Positions 1-6,094 are shown, counted from the stretch's first letter. The stretch: DNA of 10,765 nucleotides from Nitrolancea sp040255925 (GCA_040255925.1 JBDZVX010000083.1:1-10765), one strand, 5' to 3'. A program made the numbers and translations. Notes: generated by a model not told the origin, from the letters alone.

Positions 1-160
1 CCGGCTGAGCGACCGGCCCAACGGCTGCACCCACGGCCCCGGTAACCGGCTTAACCGCGTCGGCAACCGGGGCAACGGTGGTCCCGAGCGCCTCAGTGAC
101 CGGAGCCAGTGTGTTGGCTACGGTTTTGGTTATCGGCGCGGCGGTATCAGCCAGGGTTTC
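1..160 (-). pseudogene. Same-frame continuation of the repeat protein past the amber codon
   Basis: Directly after the TAG at 161-163, the same frame stays open to the window edge (53 codons). It keeps the same repeat pattern: the unit holding the stop reads APV-stop-ETLADTA, followed by APITKTVANTL and APVTEALGTTV, then shorter 7-residue units (APVADAV, KPVTGAV). Because the 11-residue register is unbroken, one base substitution (most simply CAG to TAG) explains the stop; no frameshift is needed. This piece has no start codon with a ribosome site of its own. It is either the dead 3' part of a nonsense-mutated gene, a readthrough product, or the effect of a base-call error. The gene's true end lies outside the window. 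Confidence 0.6.
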
Positions 161-502
161 CTAAACCGGAGCGATCGTGCTGCCAACCGCGCTGGTGATG
201 GGAGCGGCTGAACCGGACACGGTACTGGTAACCGGAGAAGCGATATCAGCTACAGCCTCAGTGACCGGAGCTACTGCGCTTGATGCGGCGCCGGTGGCCG
301 GCGCGACGGTATCAGTCGCGGAGGAGACTACCGGCGCAACGACAGTGTTGGTCGTGGTGGAAACAACATCGGAGACCGTCTCGGTAACCGATGAGACGAC
401 ACCGCCAAGGCCCAGCCCAGCGGCCCCCGCGGAACCCGCGGAGACTACCAGAGCTGCGAAGGCCAGAAGTATCGCGATGATGCCGGTCCGAGACGATATC
501 AC
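161..502 (-). CDS. Exported 11-residue-repeat protein, cut by amber codon
   Basis: I do not recognise this gene. Read from GTG at 502 it gives 113 residues. A short polar N-terminus (ISSRTG) leads into a hydrophobic stretch (about residues 7-28, IIAILLAFAALVV then an Ala/Gly-rich AxA-like segment), which looks like a signal peptide. The rest is Ala/Val/Thr/Pro/Ser-rich and settles into 11-residue units beginning A-P-(V/I)-T, for example APVTEAVADIA and APITSAVGSTI. The GTG start is chosen because AGGGGAG (507-513) lies 4 nt upstream, the hydrophobic segment follows at once, and a strong promoter (593-622) sits further up; any longer reading would overlap that promoter. The stop at 161-163 (TAG) falls inside a repeat unit, so the protein is probably truncated. 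The role is unknown; a secreted or cell-surface low-complexity protein is an inference. Confidence 0.6.
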   Translation of the reverse strand: MISSRTGIIAILLAFAALVVSAGSAGAAGLGLGGVVSSVTETVSDVVSTTTNTVVAPVVSSATDTVAPATGAASSAVAPVTEAVADIASPVTSTVSGSAAPITSAVGSTIAPV

Positions 503-543
503 GAAGCTCCCCTGCGTATAATTTCGTGATACACAATACTTTC

Positions 544-586
544 GCTGGTGGCTGCAGATTGCAGGACATGATGAGCACCCACTAGC
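544..586 (-). other. Possible structured 5' leader
   Basis: Within the predicted leader, 544-551 and 579-586 can pair as an 8-bp stem with one mismatch. Inside it, CTGCA (552-556) and TGCAG (560-564) form a second small hairpin with a 3-nt loop. The fold lies just upstream of the ribosome binding site (507-513) and could affect mRNA stability or translation. It may also be chance, since it matches no RNA family known to me. Confidence 0.25.
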
Positions 587-592
587 TGAGTG

Positions 593-622
593 AGTATAGT
601 AGGCACCCGACATGTTTGTCAA
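593..622 (-). promoter_or_regulatory. Sigma-70-type promoter of the repeat-protein gene
   Basis: On the minus strand a perfect TTGACA (-35, 617-622) is followed after 18 bp by TATACT (-10, 593-598). Transcription would begin near 586, leaving a leader of about 84 nt before the GTG at 502. It is the best promoter match I found in the window. It also rules out the longer ORF reading that would begin inside the -35 box. Confidence 0.65.
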
Positions 623-667
623 TGATCAATAGCTTTGTGCAAGACGTTTCGGCTGATGAATCAGGAG

Positions 668-693
668 GATCAAACGATGATTACCATTTGATC
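668..693. repeat. 7-bp inverted repeat between two leftward genes
   Basis: GATCAAA (668-674) and TTTGATC (687-693) form a perfect 7-bp inverted repeat around a 12-nt spacer. It lies between the end of the membrane protein gene (740) and the -35 box of the repeat-protein promoter (622). No T-run follows on the minus strand, so it is a poor intrinsic terminator. It could be a regulator site upstream of the promoter or a weak transcript-end hairpin. Confidence 0.35.
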
Positions 694-739
694 TGCCGCC
701 GATTTGGCGTGGACTGGATTGAGAGAATGGTCGAATGGA

Positions 740-1249
740 TCATCGGCTGAGGAGGCGATTCAAGAGCCCGTCCCGGTGCATGAATGCGTCGTAGGCAATG
801 GCGGTGAATAGGCCATAGAGGTAATGGGGAATGATATCCGCCAGCCAACCGGCAATACCCCACTCCGAGGGCTTGGTCACACCGAGGAGGATCGACGGAA
901 CATCGCTCGCTGCCATCGCCGTGGCACCAATTGCGGCTCCGGCGACCGGCTTCGAAATGTCGCCCAGATGCGGATGGAGAATCCCGTAGATGGTGCCGAT
1001 CCCGAGCCCGACCAGATAGCCCATCAACATACCCAGCCCGGTCTTGCGATGCTCCAGTTTATCGGGAGCATTTTCCAGTCCCATCGCGAGGTCGATTCCG
1101 GCACCACGAGCAAGTGTGCTGGCGACCTGCGCAGGTACCCGGCTCGGTGGCCGCCCCCGGAATGCCACGTCCCCCCAGGTGGTGATGTTGAGAGCCACCG
1201 TGCCAACGGCACCGGCCGCCGTTCCCATTAGGGCCTCACGAAGCATCAT
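740..1249 (-). CDS. Small hypothetical multi-pass membrane protein
   Basis: A 169-residue protein starting MMLREALMG. The ATG at 1249 is preferred because AAAGGCGG lies 6 nt upstream; longer in-frame readings lack this. Hydrophobic segments lie near residues 5-22 (with the GTVALNITTWGD turn), 72-91 (GMLMGYLVGLGIGTIYGIL), 101-123 and 137-155, so three or four membrane spans are likely. A polar loop, FRGRPPSRVPAQVASTLA, follows the first span. That pattern (alanine-glycine-rich first helix, N-x-x-T-x-x-D, then RGRPPS-x-x-P) resembles small uncharacterised membrane proteins of Actinobacteria and Chloroflexota; I know no function. It lies 120 bp downstream of egtD on the same strand and could be co-transcribed, but nothing ties it to ergothioneine. 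Confidence 0.8.
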   Translation of the reverse strand: MMLREALMGTAAGAVGTVALNITTWGDVAFRGRPPSRVPAQVASTLARGAGIDLAMGLENAPDKLEHRKTGLGMLMGYLVGLGIGTIYGILHPHLGDISKPVAGAAIGATAMAASDVPSILLGVTKPSEWGIAGWLADIIPHYLYGLFTAIAYDAFMHRDGLLNRLLSR

Positions 1250-1369
1250 GCGTGACCGCCTTTCGGGCTGCAAACGGAATTTCGGCACGGTCGCACCTCG
1301 CAGCTTCCCTGCCACCCCGCCGCTCCCTGTTTCCAACAGGCGCTCACGATGTTTCCGGTGATTGGCATC

Positions 1370-2344
1370 TCAGCGGACGGTCAGATACTGCACGCTGAAA
1401 AGCCGCTGGTCATCGGTCCAGGCCCGCTCCACATTCAGCCCCACTGAGGCCGCAAGCCGGGCGAATTCATCCAACCCATACTTGCACGAGCACTCGGTCA
1501 GAATGCGGTCACCCTCAGCGAAAGCAAACTCCTGGCCCCCCAGGTGCACGACCTGGTCCCGCAAGCTCACGATGTACATCTCGATCTGGCCCGAACTACG
1601 GTTGTACACCGCTTGATGCCGGTAGTGGTCGAGCGCGAAATCGGCACCCAGCTCACGGTTGATCCGCGCCAGGAGATTGAGATTGAACGCGGCTGTGACA
1701 CCCTTGCGATCGTTGTAGGCTCGCTCAAGGATGTCCGGAGACTTCTTCAGGTCCACGCCGATCAAGAGACCGCCACCCGCGCCGCAGACATCGGCGATCC
1801 GGGCGAGGAAGCGCCGGGCCTCGCCGGGAGCGAAGTTCCCGATGGTGGAGCCGGGGAAATAGACCACCTTGCGCGAAGCAGGGCGGCTCACGGCCGGGAG
1901 CGTGAATTCCCGTGTGAAGTCCGCGCAGACCGGCAGCACGTGGAGACTGGTATAGGTTCGCGCGAGATCGGTTGTTGACCGCGTCAGGTGCTCGCGGGAG
2001 ATGTCGATCGGTACGTAGGCAGCCGGCTCCCGAAGGTGATCCAAGAGGATACGCGTCTTCGTACCACTGCCGCTGCCGTACTCGATGAGCAGACAGTCAC
2101 TCCCCAAGCAGGCGGCTATCTCCTCCCCGAACTCCCGCATAATCGCGAGCTCGGTCCGGGTCGGGTAGTACTCGTCCAGATCGCAAATCTGGTCGAAAAG
2201 ACACGATCCCTGCTCATCGTAAAAGTATTTGCAGGGGATACTCTTGAGCGGCGCGCGCAGGCCCTGGATGACATCCTGGAGAAAGACCTCCCGCTCCGGC
2301 GCGAAATCATGGAGCTCGATTTCTGGTGTCCGGCTGCCCGTCAT
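1370..2344 (-). CDS. egtD: L-histidine N-alpha-methyltransferase (EgtD)
   Basis: EgtD catalyses the first step of ergothioneine synthesis in the cytoplasm, transferring three methyl groups from S-adenosylmethionine to the histidine alpha-amino group to give hercynine. The 324 residues match the family's usual length of about 320. Visible features, in order, are KYFYDEQGS (39-47), the EYYPTRTE segment (58-65), the SAM-binding motif IEYGSGSGTKT (87-97), VPIDIS (111-116), FPGSTIGNF with its conserved Asn170, AYNDRKGVT (209-217), IEMYIVS with Met256, and TECSCKY with Glu284 and Ser286. By family knowledge the Asn, Tyr, Met, Glu and Ser positions line the histidine pocket. The start is the ATG at 2344, which overlaps the egtB stop as ATGA; this suggests translational coupling, as no strong ribosome site precedes it. 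Confidence 0.95.
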   Translation of the reverse strand: MTGSRTPEIELHDFAPEREVFLQDVIQGLRAPLKSIPCKYFYDEQGSCLFDQICDLDEYYPTRTELAIMREFGEEIAACLGSDCLLIEYGSGSGTKTRILLDHLREPAAYVPIDISREHLTRSTTDLARTYTSLHVLPVCADFTREFTLPAVSRPASRKVVYFPGSTIGNFAPGEARRFLARIADVCGAGGGLLIGVDLKKSPDILERAYNDRKGVTAAFNLNLLARINRELGADFALDHYRHQAVYNRSSGQIEMYIVSLRDQVVHLGGQEFAFAEGDRILTECSCKYGLDEFARLAASVGLNVERAWTDDQRLFSVQYLTVR

Positions 2345-3645
2345 CGGTCGTTCGCTAACCGGATGCCACTGAACTGCCAGCAAGCGTCGGGCGGGAAGAA
2401 GTTCCGGTAGGTCCGCCGGATATGAGACTCTGACGTCGCGCACGATCCACCCCGGAGGACGTACTGGTTACACATAAACTTGCCGTTGTACTCTCCGAGC
2501 GCCCCCGGTAGCGGCTTGTAGCCAGGGTATGGCGAATAGGCGCTGCGCGTCCATTCCCAAACATCCCCAAACATCTGCGTCAGCTCGCCATCCGTCGTTG
2601 TAGACGCCGGGAGCGGGTGATAGCTCCCGCTTTCAACGAAGTTGCCCTCCAGTGGAACGGCGGCCGCCGCGACCTCCCATTCTGCCTCGGTCGGCAGGCG
2701 CGCCCCCGCCCATTGGGCATAGGCATCCGCCTCAAAATAGCTGACGTGGCAGACGGGCTCGGATGCTTCGACCGGCCGCATGCCGGAGAGAGTCATCATC
2801 ATCCAGCGGCCGTCGTGCCGTTCCCAATAAAAGGGCGCCTTCCAGCCCTGCTCTTGCAGCGCGTTCCAGCCCGCCGAAAGCCAGAACTCCGGCCGCTCGT
2901 AACCGCCATCCTCGATAAAGGCGAGATACTCGCCGTTCGTCACCAAACGCGAGGCAAGCGCGAACGGCTGGAGAAACTCGCGGTGACGCGGCCCCTCGTT
3001 ATCGAACGAGAAACCCTCCCCTTGATGGCCGATCCAATAGACGCCCTCCGAGAACGACACCCACTGGAGCGATGGGGCTTCCGTCCGCTTGGCTGGCGCG
3101 ATCCGCTCACGATAGACGGGCCGGAGCGGATTCATCGTAAAAACGTGCTTGATATCGGTCAGCATCAACTCCTGATGTTGCTGCTCGTGGTTCAGCCCGA
3201 GCGTGATCACCGGCGCAAGTTCCAGGAGCCGGCCGGCCTCAGCACCTTCGAGGAGTTCCAGCATGTGCTGGTCCACATACTCTCGATAGCGGTAGGTATC
3301 CTCCACCGTCGGCCGTGAGACGAGGCCACGCTTGGGCCGGCAGTGCCGCTGGCCGACCGCGTTGTAATAGGAGTTAAAGAGATACGAGAAGTCCGGGTGA
3401 AACGGCCGATAGCCGGAAACCACGGTACCAAGCACGAAGGTCTCGAAGAACCAGCTCGTGTGGGCCAGATGCCATTTGGTCGGACTGACATCGGGCATCG
3501 ACTGGATGACGTAATCTTCCGCGACCAGCGTCTCACAGAGTTTCTTGCTGAAGGAACGCACCCGGCGATAGCGCTCCGAAAGCGGCTGATCGGCCGGAGC
3601 AGATTGCATTCCCGATCGCGCGGAATCCGTCGTTACACTACTCAT
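2341..3645 (-). CDS. egtB: Hercynine oxygenase / sulfoxide synthase (EgtB), type II-like
   Basis: EgtB is the non-haem iron enzyme that joins hercynine and a thiol using O2, giving a hercynine sulfoxide conjugate. The 434 residues show an N-terminal DinB-like helical domain (about 25-170) and a C-terminal formylglycine-generating-enzyme-like domain (about 195-434; GARLPTEAEWE at 314-324, GDVWEWT at 360-366, VLRGGSC at 397-402, GIRLAND at 427-433). Iron ligands appear as His62 (KWHLAH) and His153/His157 in NHEQQHQE. An adjacent Tyr93-Tyr94 pair (NSYYNAVG) resembles the cysteine-using EgtB of Chloracidobacterium rather than the gamma-glutamylcysteine-using mycobacterial type; this comparison is from memory. 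GGAGG lies 12 nt before the ATG, rather far. The gene leads an egtB-egtD operon; no egtA, egtC or C-S lyase gene is in view. Confidence 0.93.
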   Translation of the reverse strand: MSSVTTDSARSGMQSAPADQPLSERYRRVRSFSKKLCETLVAEDYVIQSMPDVSPTKWHLAHTSWFFETFVLGTVVSGYRPFHPDFSYLFNSYYNAVGQRHCRPKRGLVSRPTVEDTYRYREYVDQHMLELLEGAEAGRLLELAPVITLGLNHEQQHQELMLTDIKHVFTMNPLRPVYRERIAPAKRTEAPSLQWVSFSEGVYWIGHQGEGFSFDNEGPRHREFLQPFALASRLVTNGEYLAFIEDGGYERPEFWLSAGWNALQEQGWKAPFYWERHDGRWMMMTLSGMRPVEASEPVCHVSYFEADAYAQWAGARLPTEAEWEVAAAAVPLEGNFVESGSYHPLPASTTTDGELTQMFGDVWEWTRSAYSPYPGYKPLPGALGEYNGKFMCNQYVLRGGSCATSESHIRRTYRNFFPPDACWQFSGIRLANDR

Positions 3646-4136
3646 CGCTTTGCTCGTCCTCCTTCAACCTGCGTGACGCGGCTAACGGCTTTAGACTCCT
3701 TCGTCAACGAATCCGCCAGCGAAGTCACGGCTGAGAACCTCATGTCGAGCGGCCACCATGCGAACAACGGCAAAGAGATGCCTTGGTCCCTGTCCACTAA
3801 GCCTTGGCCATGCGTGCTCAAGCATACGCCATTCCCAAACCGAGGATTGTTCGCGCGCTGCCGCACCCGGCGGTCGCATCGCAATTATGGTAAATCGCAT
3901 GCCGCAACAGGGACAACATTCACTCCAGCAATTTTGTTTCCCAACGCACTGACAGTCCGCTCACCAGCGGCTGCGCCCAATTCTTCCTCCCAGCCGGCAT
4001 GCATGCAGGAGCGGAGTTGGTGACTCGTGGCTAAAACGATGCGAAAGGGGAGAGCCTCAACTCTCCCCGCCTCCGACCGCTTGTCACATGAGTTTAGCGA
4101 AGCGATTACCTTGCCGGCCTGTATGATCTGAGTGCG
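3646..4136. other. 491-bp intergenic gap, no convincing gene
   Basis: The stretch lies between the start of egtB and the end of the glycine-zipper operon. It holds the egtB ribosome site (near 3658-3663), the operon terminator (4047-4068), and presumably the egtBD promoter, though I found no good -35/-10 pair. Short ORFs occur in several frames without ribosome sites. One minus-strand frame (about 3691-3970) carries a cysteine cluster, CQCVGKQNCWSECCPCCG, followed by about 70 ordinary residues, but it lacks a usable start before the cysteines. It may be the relic of a small zinc-binding protein, or chance. Confidence 0.5.
4047..4068 (-). terminator. Hairpin terminator of the glycine-zipper operon
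   Basis: A perfect 8-bp stem (GGGGAGAG / CTCTCCCC) encloses a 6-nt loop. On the minus strand it is followed by TTTCGCATCGTTTT, a broken T-rich tract, so it suits a leftward transcript. It lies about 70 bp past the stop of the last glycine-zipper gene and separates that operon from egtBD. Confidence 0.65.
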
Positions 4137-4379
4137 TTATCTCATCCGAGTGATCTCGACTTCTTGAGCACCGAGCTGGAACCCCCGGCTTTCACCCATA
4201 CTCTCCCCAAGGAGAAGGCCGATCAGGAAGCCGACGACCCAGCCCATGGCGACCCCGATCACCGCCGCGGCGGCCCCCCCGGCCGCCATTCCAGCCGCGC
4301 CGGCCTGAGCCATTGCCGTGGTTCCGGCCGCCGTCTCGGTTCCCATCTCCCCCTGAGTCGGTGTTTCTCGGTCGACCAT
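4137..4379 (-). CDS. Glycine-zipper small membrane protein (second of a pair)
   Basis: An 80-residue protein with a polar N-terminus (about 1-18), then an Ala/Gly-rich hydrophobic stretch (about 19-60) ending in GWVVGFLIGLLLGESMGESRG, and a short charged tail. Small residues spaced through the hydrophobic part are typical of glycine-zipper membrane segments that pack or oligomerise. The start is certain: AGGAGG lies 5 nt upstream, and this same AGGAGG encodes the last two arginines of the upstream gene, whose TAA ends 2 nt before this ATG, so translation is probably coupled. It is a diverged copy of its neighbour (GWVVGFL-x-G-x-L-x-G-x-S-x-GE is shared). The function is unknown; an envelope or stress role is only a guess. 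Confidence 0.8.
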   Translation of the reverse strand: MVDRETPTQGEMGTETAAGTTAMAQAGAAGMAAGGAAAAVIGVAMGWVVGFLIGLLLGESMGESRGFQLGAQEVEITRMR

Positions 4380-4381
4380 GC

Positions 4382-4636
4382 TTACCTCCTATCAGCTTCC
4401 AGTCGGCGCAAATTGCGCCCCTTCAAGATCCCTTTGGTCTCGCCGGATGACATCCCCATGAGGACGCCGGTCAGGAAACCAACCACCCAACCGAGGACCA
4501 TTCCACCGATCAATCCCGGACCGCCGGCGCCGAGCATCCCACCGATGCCGCCCGCGGCGGTTCCGGTAGTAACCCCTTCGCTCGCGGCCGTCATCGTGCG
4601 ATCCTCCTGCCGCTCGCGGTTCCGCTGTTCCGCCAT
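4382..4636 (-). CDS. Glycine-zipper small membrane protein (first of a pair)
   Basis: An 84-residue protein. Residues 1-15 are highly charged (MAEQRNRERQEDR), 25-48 are glycine-rich (GTAAGGIGGMLGAGGPG), 47-62 form a hydrophobic helix (VLGWVVGFLTGVLMG), and the tail is basic (KGRNLRRLEADRR). The start at 4636 is chosen over an ATG 33 bp upstream because GGGAGG sits 5 nt before it. It is paralogous to the next gene in the operon, sharing GWVVGFL and the SGE-x-x-G turn, so the pair came from a local duplication. The charged head and basic tail may place both ends at the cytoplasmic face or bind a partner. The function is unknown. Confidence 0.78.
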   Translation of the reverse strand: MAEQRNRERQEDRTMTAASEGVTTGTAAGGIGGMLGAGGPGLIGGMVLGWVVGFLTGVLMGMSSGETKGILKGRNLRRLEADRR

Positions 4637-4693
4637 AATTTCCTCCCGTTCTGTTCCACGCGAACGCATCCGATCGATGACCCGAGCCTCATG

Positions 4694-4888
4694 TCAGGCA
4701 CGGGAAGCGGAGTAGATCAACCACAATCCGGAAAGGCCGACAAGGACGTAAACCATGAGTGAGAGCGTGGATACTGGACCAAACAGCGCCACAACGAGAT
4801 TGACGTGAAACAACTCCATCAATCCCCAATTGAGGAGCCCGATGATGCTGAGAACCAATGCAAGCCAGTCAATCGTATTTGGGCGCAT
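4694..4888 (-). CDS. DUF378-type small membrane protein (second of a pair)
   Basis: A 64-residue protein with two predicted membrane helices (about 7-27 and 43-60). The first ends in the signature GLLNWGL (17-23), followed by V-N-L-V-V-A-L-F-G and then VYVLVGLSGLWLIY, the pattern of the DUF378 (YuzA-like) family, whose function is not known. The start MRPNTID at 4888 is preferred, with GGGGA 7 nt upstream; a longer reading would add sequence unlike a membrane protein. It is a close relative of the adjacent upstream gene (shared LNWGL, NLV-x-x-LFG and VY-x-LVGLSG). It lies 57 bp before the glycine-zipper pair on the same strand, with no promoter evident between, so one transcript is plausible. 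Confidence 0.8.
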   Translation of the reverse strand: MRPNTIDWLALVLSIIGLLNWGLMELFHVNLVVALFGPVSTLSLMVYVLVGLSGLWLIYSASRA

Positions 4889-4962
4889 GGACAATTCCCC
4901 GTTCCGCATGATGCTAGGCGTAACCTGACCCCGATGGGCCGCCACTTCCGGCGGTTCGTGGT

Positions 4963-5175
4963 CTAGGATTCCTGTAAGGATGTAAAGAGGAGATACACTC
5001 CCGAGAGGCCGACGAGGGTATAGACGATCCGCGCGAGCAGAGACTTCCCAAACAGGGTGCTGACCAGATTGAAGTTGAAGAGGCCGACTAATCCCCAATT
5101 AAGCGCCCCAATGCCCGTGAGTCCCGTAGCGAACCGGTCGAGCGTGGTAGCACGTCTGATCGACCGTTTGGTCAT
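4963..5175 (-). CDS. DUF378-type small membrane protein (first of a pair)
   Basis: A 70-residue protein with a basic N-terminus (MTKRSIRRATTLDR), a first helix over GLTGIGALNWGLVGLF (18-33) and a second over ARIVYTLVGLSGVYLLF (48-64). The ALNWGL motif and the N-F-N-L-V-S-T-LFG linker mark it as DUF378-like. GGGAG lies about 9 nt before the ATG at 5175. It is 75 bp upstream of its paralogue on the same strand. The two copies differ mainly at the N-terminus, which is longer and more basic here. The function is unknown; two-helix proteins of this size often form oligomers, but that is inference. Confidence 0.82.
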   Translation of the reverse strand: MTKRSIRRATTLDRFATGLTGIGALNWGLVGLFNFNLVSTLFGKSLLARIVYTLVGLSGVYLLFTSLQES

Positions 5176-5216
5176 AAAGAAACTCTCCCGCCATTACTTA
5201 AGCTGAGCGCGAACCT

Positions 5217-5486
5217 TTAGGCTTGGACGTTATGCACGTGGTATGCCACGCGGCCAGCGTCGAGGAACTGAATCATGACCGGGGTACGGTCGATTTGGCC
5301 GGCATCAGCGGTGACGGCTGCCCGGCACGAAAGGGAATCCTCCGCGTAGACAAGGCGAATTGAGGACCCGGGATAATCGGGGTACCGCGTCAGTTGATCA
5401 ACGGGCAAACCGGGGAGATCCGGAGGAGGGATTCGCGGGATGGCTGAATCGACATCATGCCCAGACGATGCGCGCCAATTCGCCAT
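5217..5486 (-). CDS. Possible small hypothetical protein
   Basis: An 89-codon frame whose first 32 bp overlap the end of the Nudix gene. The C-terminal half (SIRLVYAEDSLSCRAAVTAD onward, ending YHVHNVQA) has alternating hydrophobic strands, a reasonable soluble composition and G/C-rich third positions, so it looks coded. The N-terminal part (IPRIPPPDLPGLP) is proline-rich. The start is doubtful: the ATG at 5486 has no ribosome site, and an in-frame TTG at 5408 has none either. It lies between the Nudix gene and the DUF378 pair on the same strand, 41 bp before the next gene. I recognise no family. It could be a real small operon member with a non-standard start, or a decayed gene. Confidence 0.45.
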   Translation of the reverse strand: MANWRASSGHDVDSAIPRIPPPDLPGLPVDQLTRYPDYPGSSIRLVYAEDSLSCRAAVTADAGQIDRTPVMIQFLDAGRVAYHVHNVQA

Positions 5487-5964
5487 CGGGCCGGAAGTGG
5501 GCGGCGCCGCCCCGGATCGGCTCCTTCCCAGCCGGATCGCGCCGCATATCCTCGATCAGGAGCGGAATCACCAGGCGCGTGTTGTCGATGATGTTGAGCC
5601 GCTCAAGATCCCCGGTTGTAACCCATTCCAGCGTTCCCTCGGGGGACTGCGGCTGCACCGGAACGCCCAGCGAACCAGTAAAGTAGAGGAGCACCGTCAG
5701 CGACTCACCGGGTCTCGCCTGGAGCAGGGCACGCCGCAGGGTGAAATCCGCGATCTCCGCCGCCGGGATTCCGGCTTCCTCACGCACTTCCCGCAGCGCC
5801 GCCGCCTGGAGATCGGCGAACTCCCCCTCTTCGACCCGGCCACCAAGCCCGGTCCAGCGCCCCGGCGCGAAGCGCTTCGTCTCCGCGCGACGCAGCAACA
5901 AATAGCGATCAGCGTGGTTTAGGAGAACCATGCTATAGGCTTCGAGCGCGTTATGCTTATCCAT
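5455..5964 (-). CDS. Nudix hydrolase (MutT-like)
   Basis: A 169-residue Nudix-fold protein that should hydrolyse a nucleoside diphosphate linked to another group, for instance an oxidised dNTP; the substrate cannot be read from sequence. The Nudix box is visible: G42-R-V-E-E-G-E48, then R58-E59-V-R-E62-E63-A-G-I. The metal-binding REVREE core is intact, but nine residues rather than the usual seven separate E48 from R58. An N-terminal strand (YSMVLLNHADRYLLLRR) and the RWTGLGGRVE entry also fit. The start at 5964 is supported by AGGAGG 6 nt upstream; a longer in-frame reading lacks this and would run into the palindromic spacer. The gene is divergent from the ThyX-like gene and heads the leftward gene run. 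Confidence 0.88.
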   Translation of the reverse strand: MDKHNALEAYSMVLLNHADRYLLLRRAETKRFAPGRWTGLGGRVEEGEFADLQAAALREVREEAGIPAAEIADFTLRRALLQARPGESLTVLLYFTGSLGVPVQPQSPEGTLEWVTTGDLERLNIIDNTRLVIPLLIEDMRRDPAGKEPIRGGAAHFRPDGELARIVWA

Positions 5965-6001
5965 CTTCGGCCTCCTGAGCCGGCGCCACCGCACCGTTGA
6001 C

Positions 6002-6025
6002 AGTGTACGTACACTAGAAGTGTAC
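6002..6025. promoter_or_regulatory. Palindromic putative operator between Nudix and ThyX-like genes
   Basis: AGTGTACGTACACT (6002-6015) is a perfect 14-bp palindrome. A third copy of the half-site AGTGTAC follows at 6019-6025, 17 bp from the first. A TTGACA hexamer (5997-6002) abuts the left end in the rightward direction, though no good -10 follows; TACACT on the minus strand is a possible leftward -10. The site sits 37 bp from the Nudix start and about 80 bp from the ThyX-like start. A dimeric repressor of TetR or GntR type would bind such a site; that, and the shared control, is inference. Confidence 0.5.
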
Positions 6026-6094
6026 AAGCAGGAGTTCTCGCGTCGAAGGTCAATCGTCAACCTTGGTGATCCCGATACCCGCCGGAGGACCATG

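Noticed and set aside
177..521. 114-codon plus-strand frame through the repeat region
   Set aside because: It is the mirror of the repeat protein; the minus frame has the promoter, ribosome site and signal peptide.
654..689. Good ribosome site (AGGAGG) before an ATG on the plus strand
   Set aside because: The frame stops after four codons (MITI), so it codes for nothing believable; the bases belong to an inverted repeat.
2617..3318. 233-codon open frame on the plus strand
   Set aside because: It is antisense to egtB, which carries intact iron-ligand and FGE-domain motifs.
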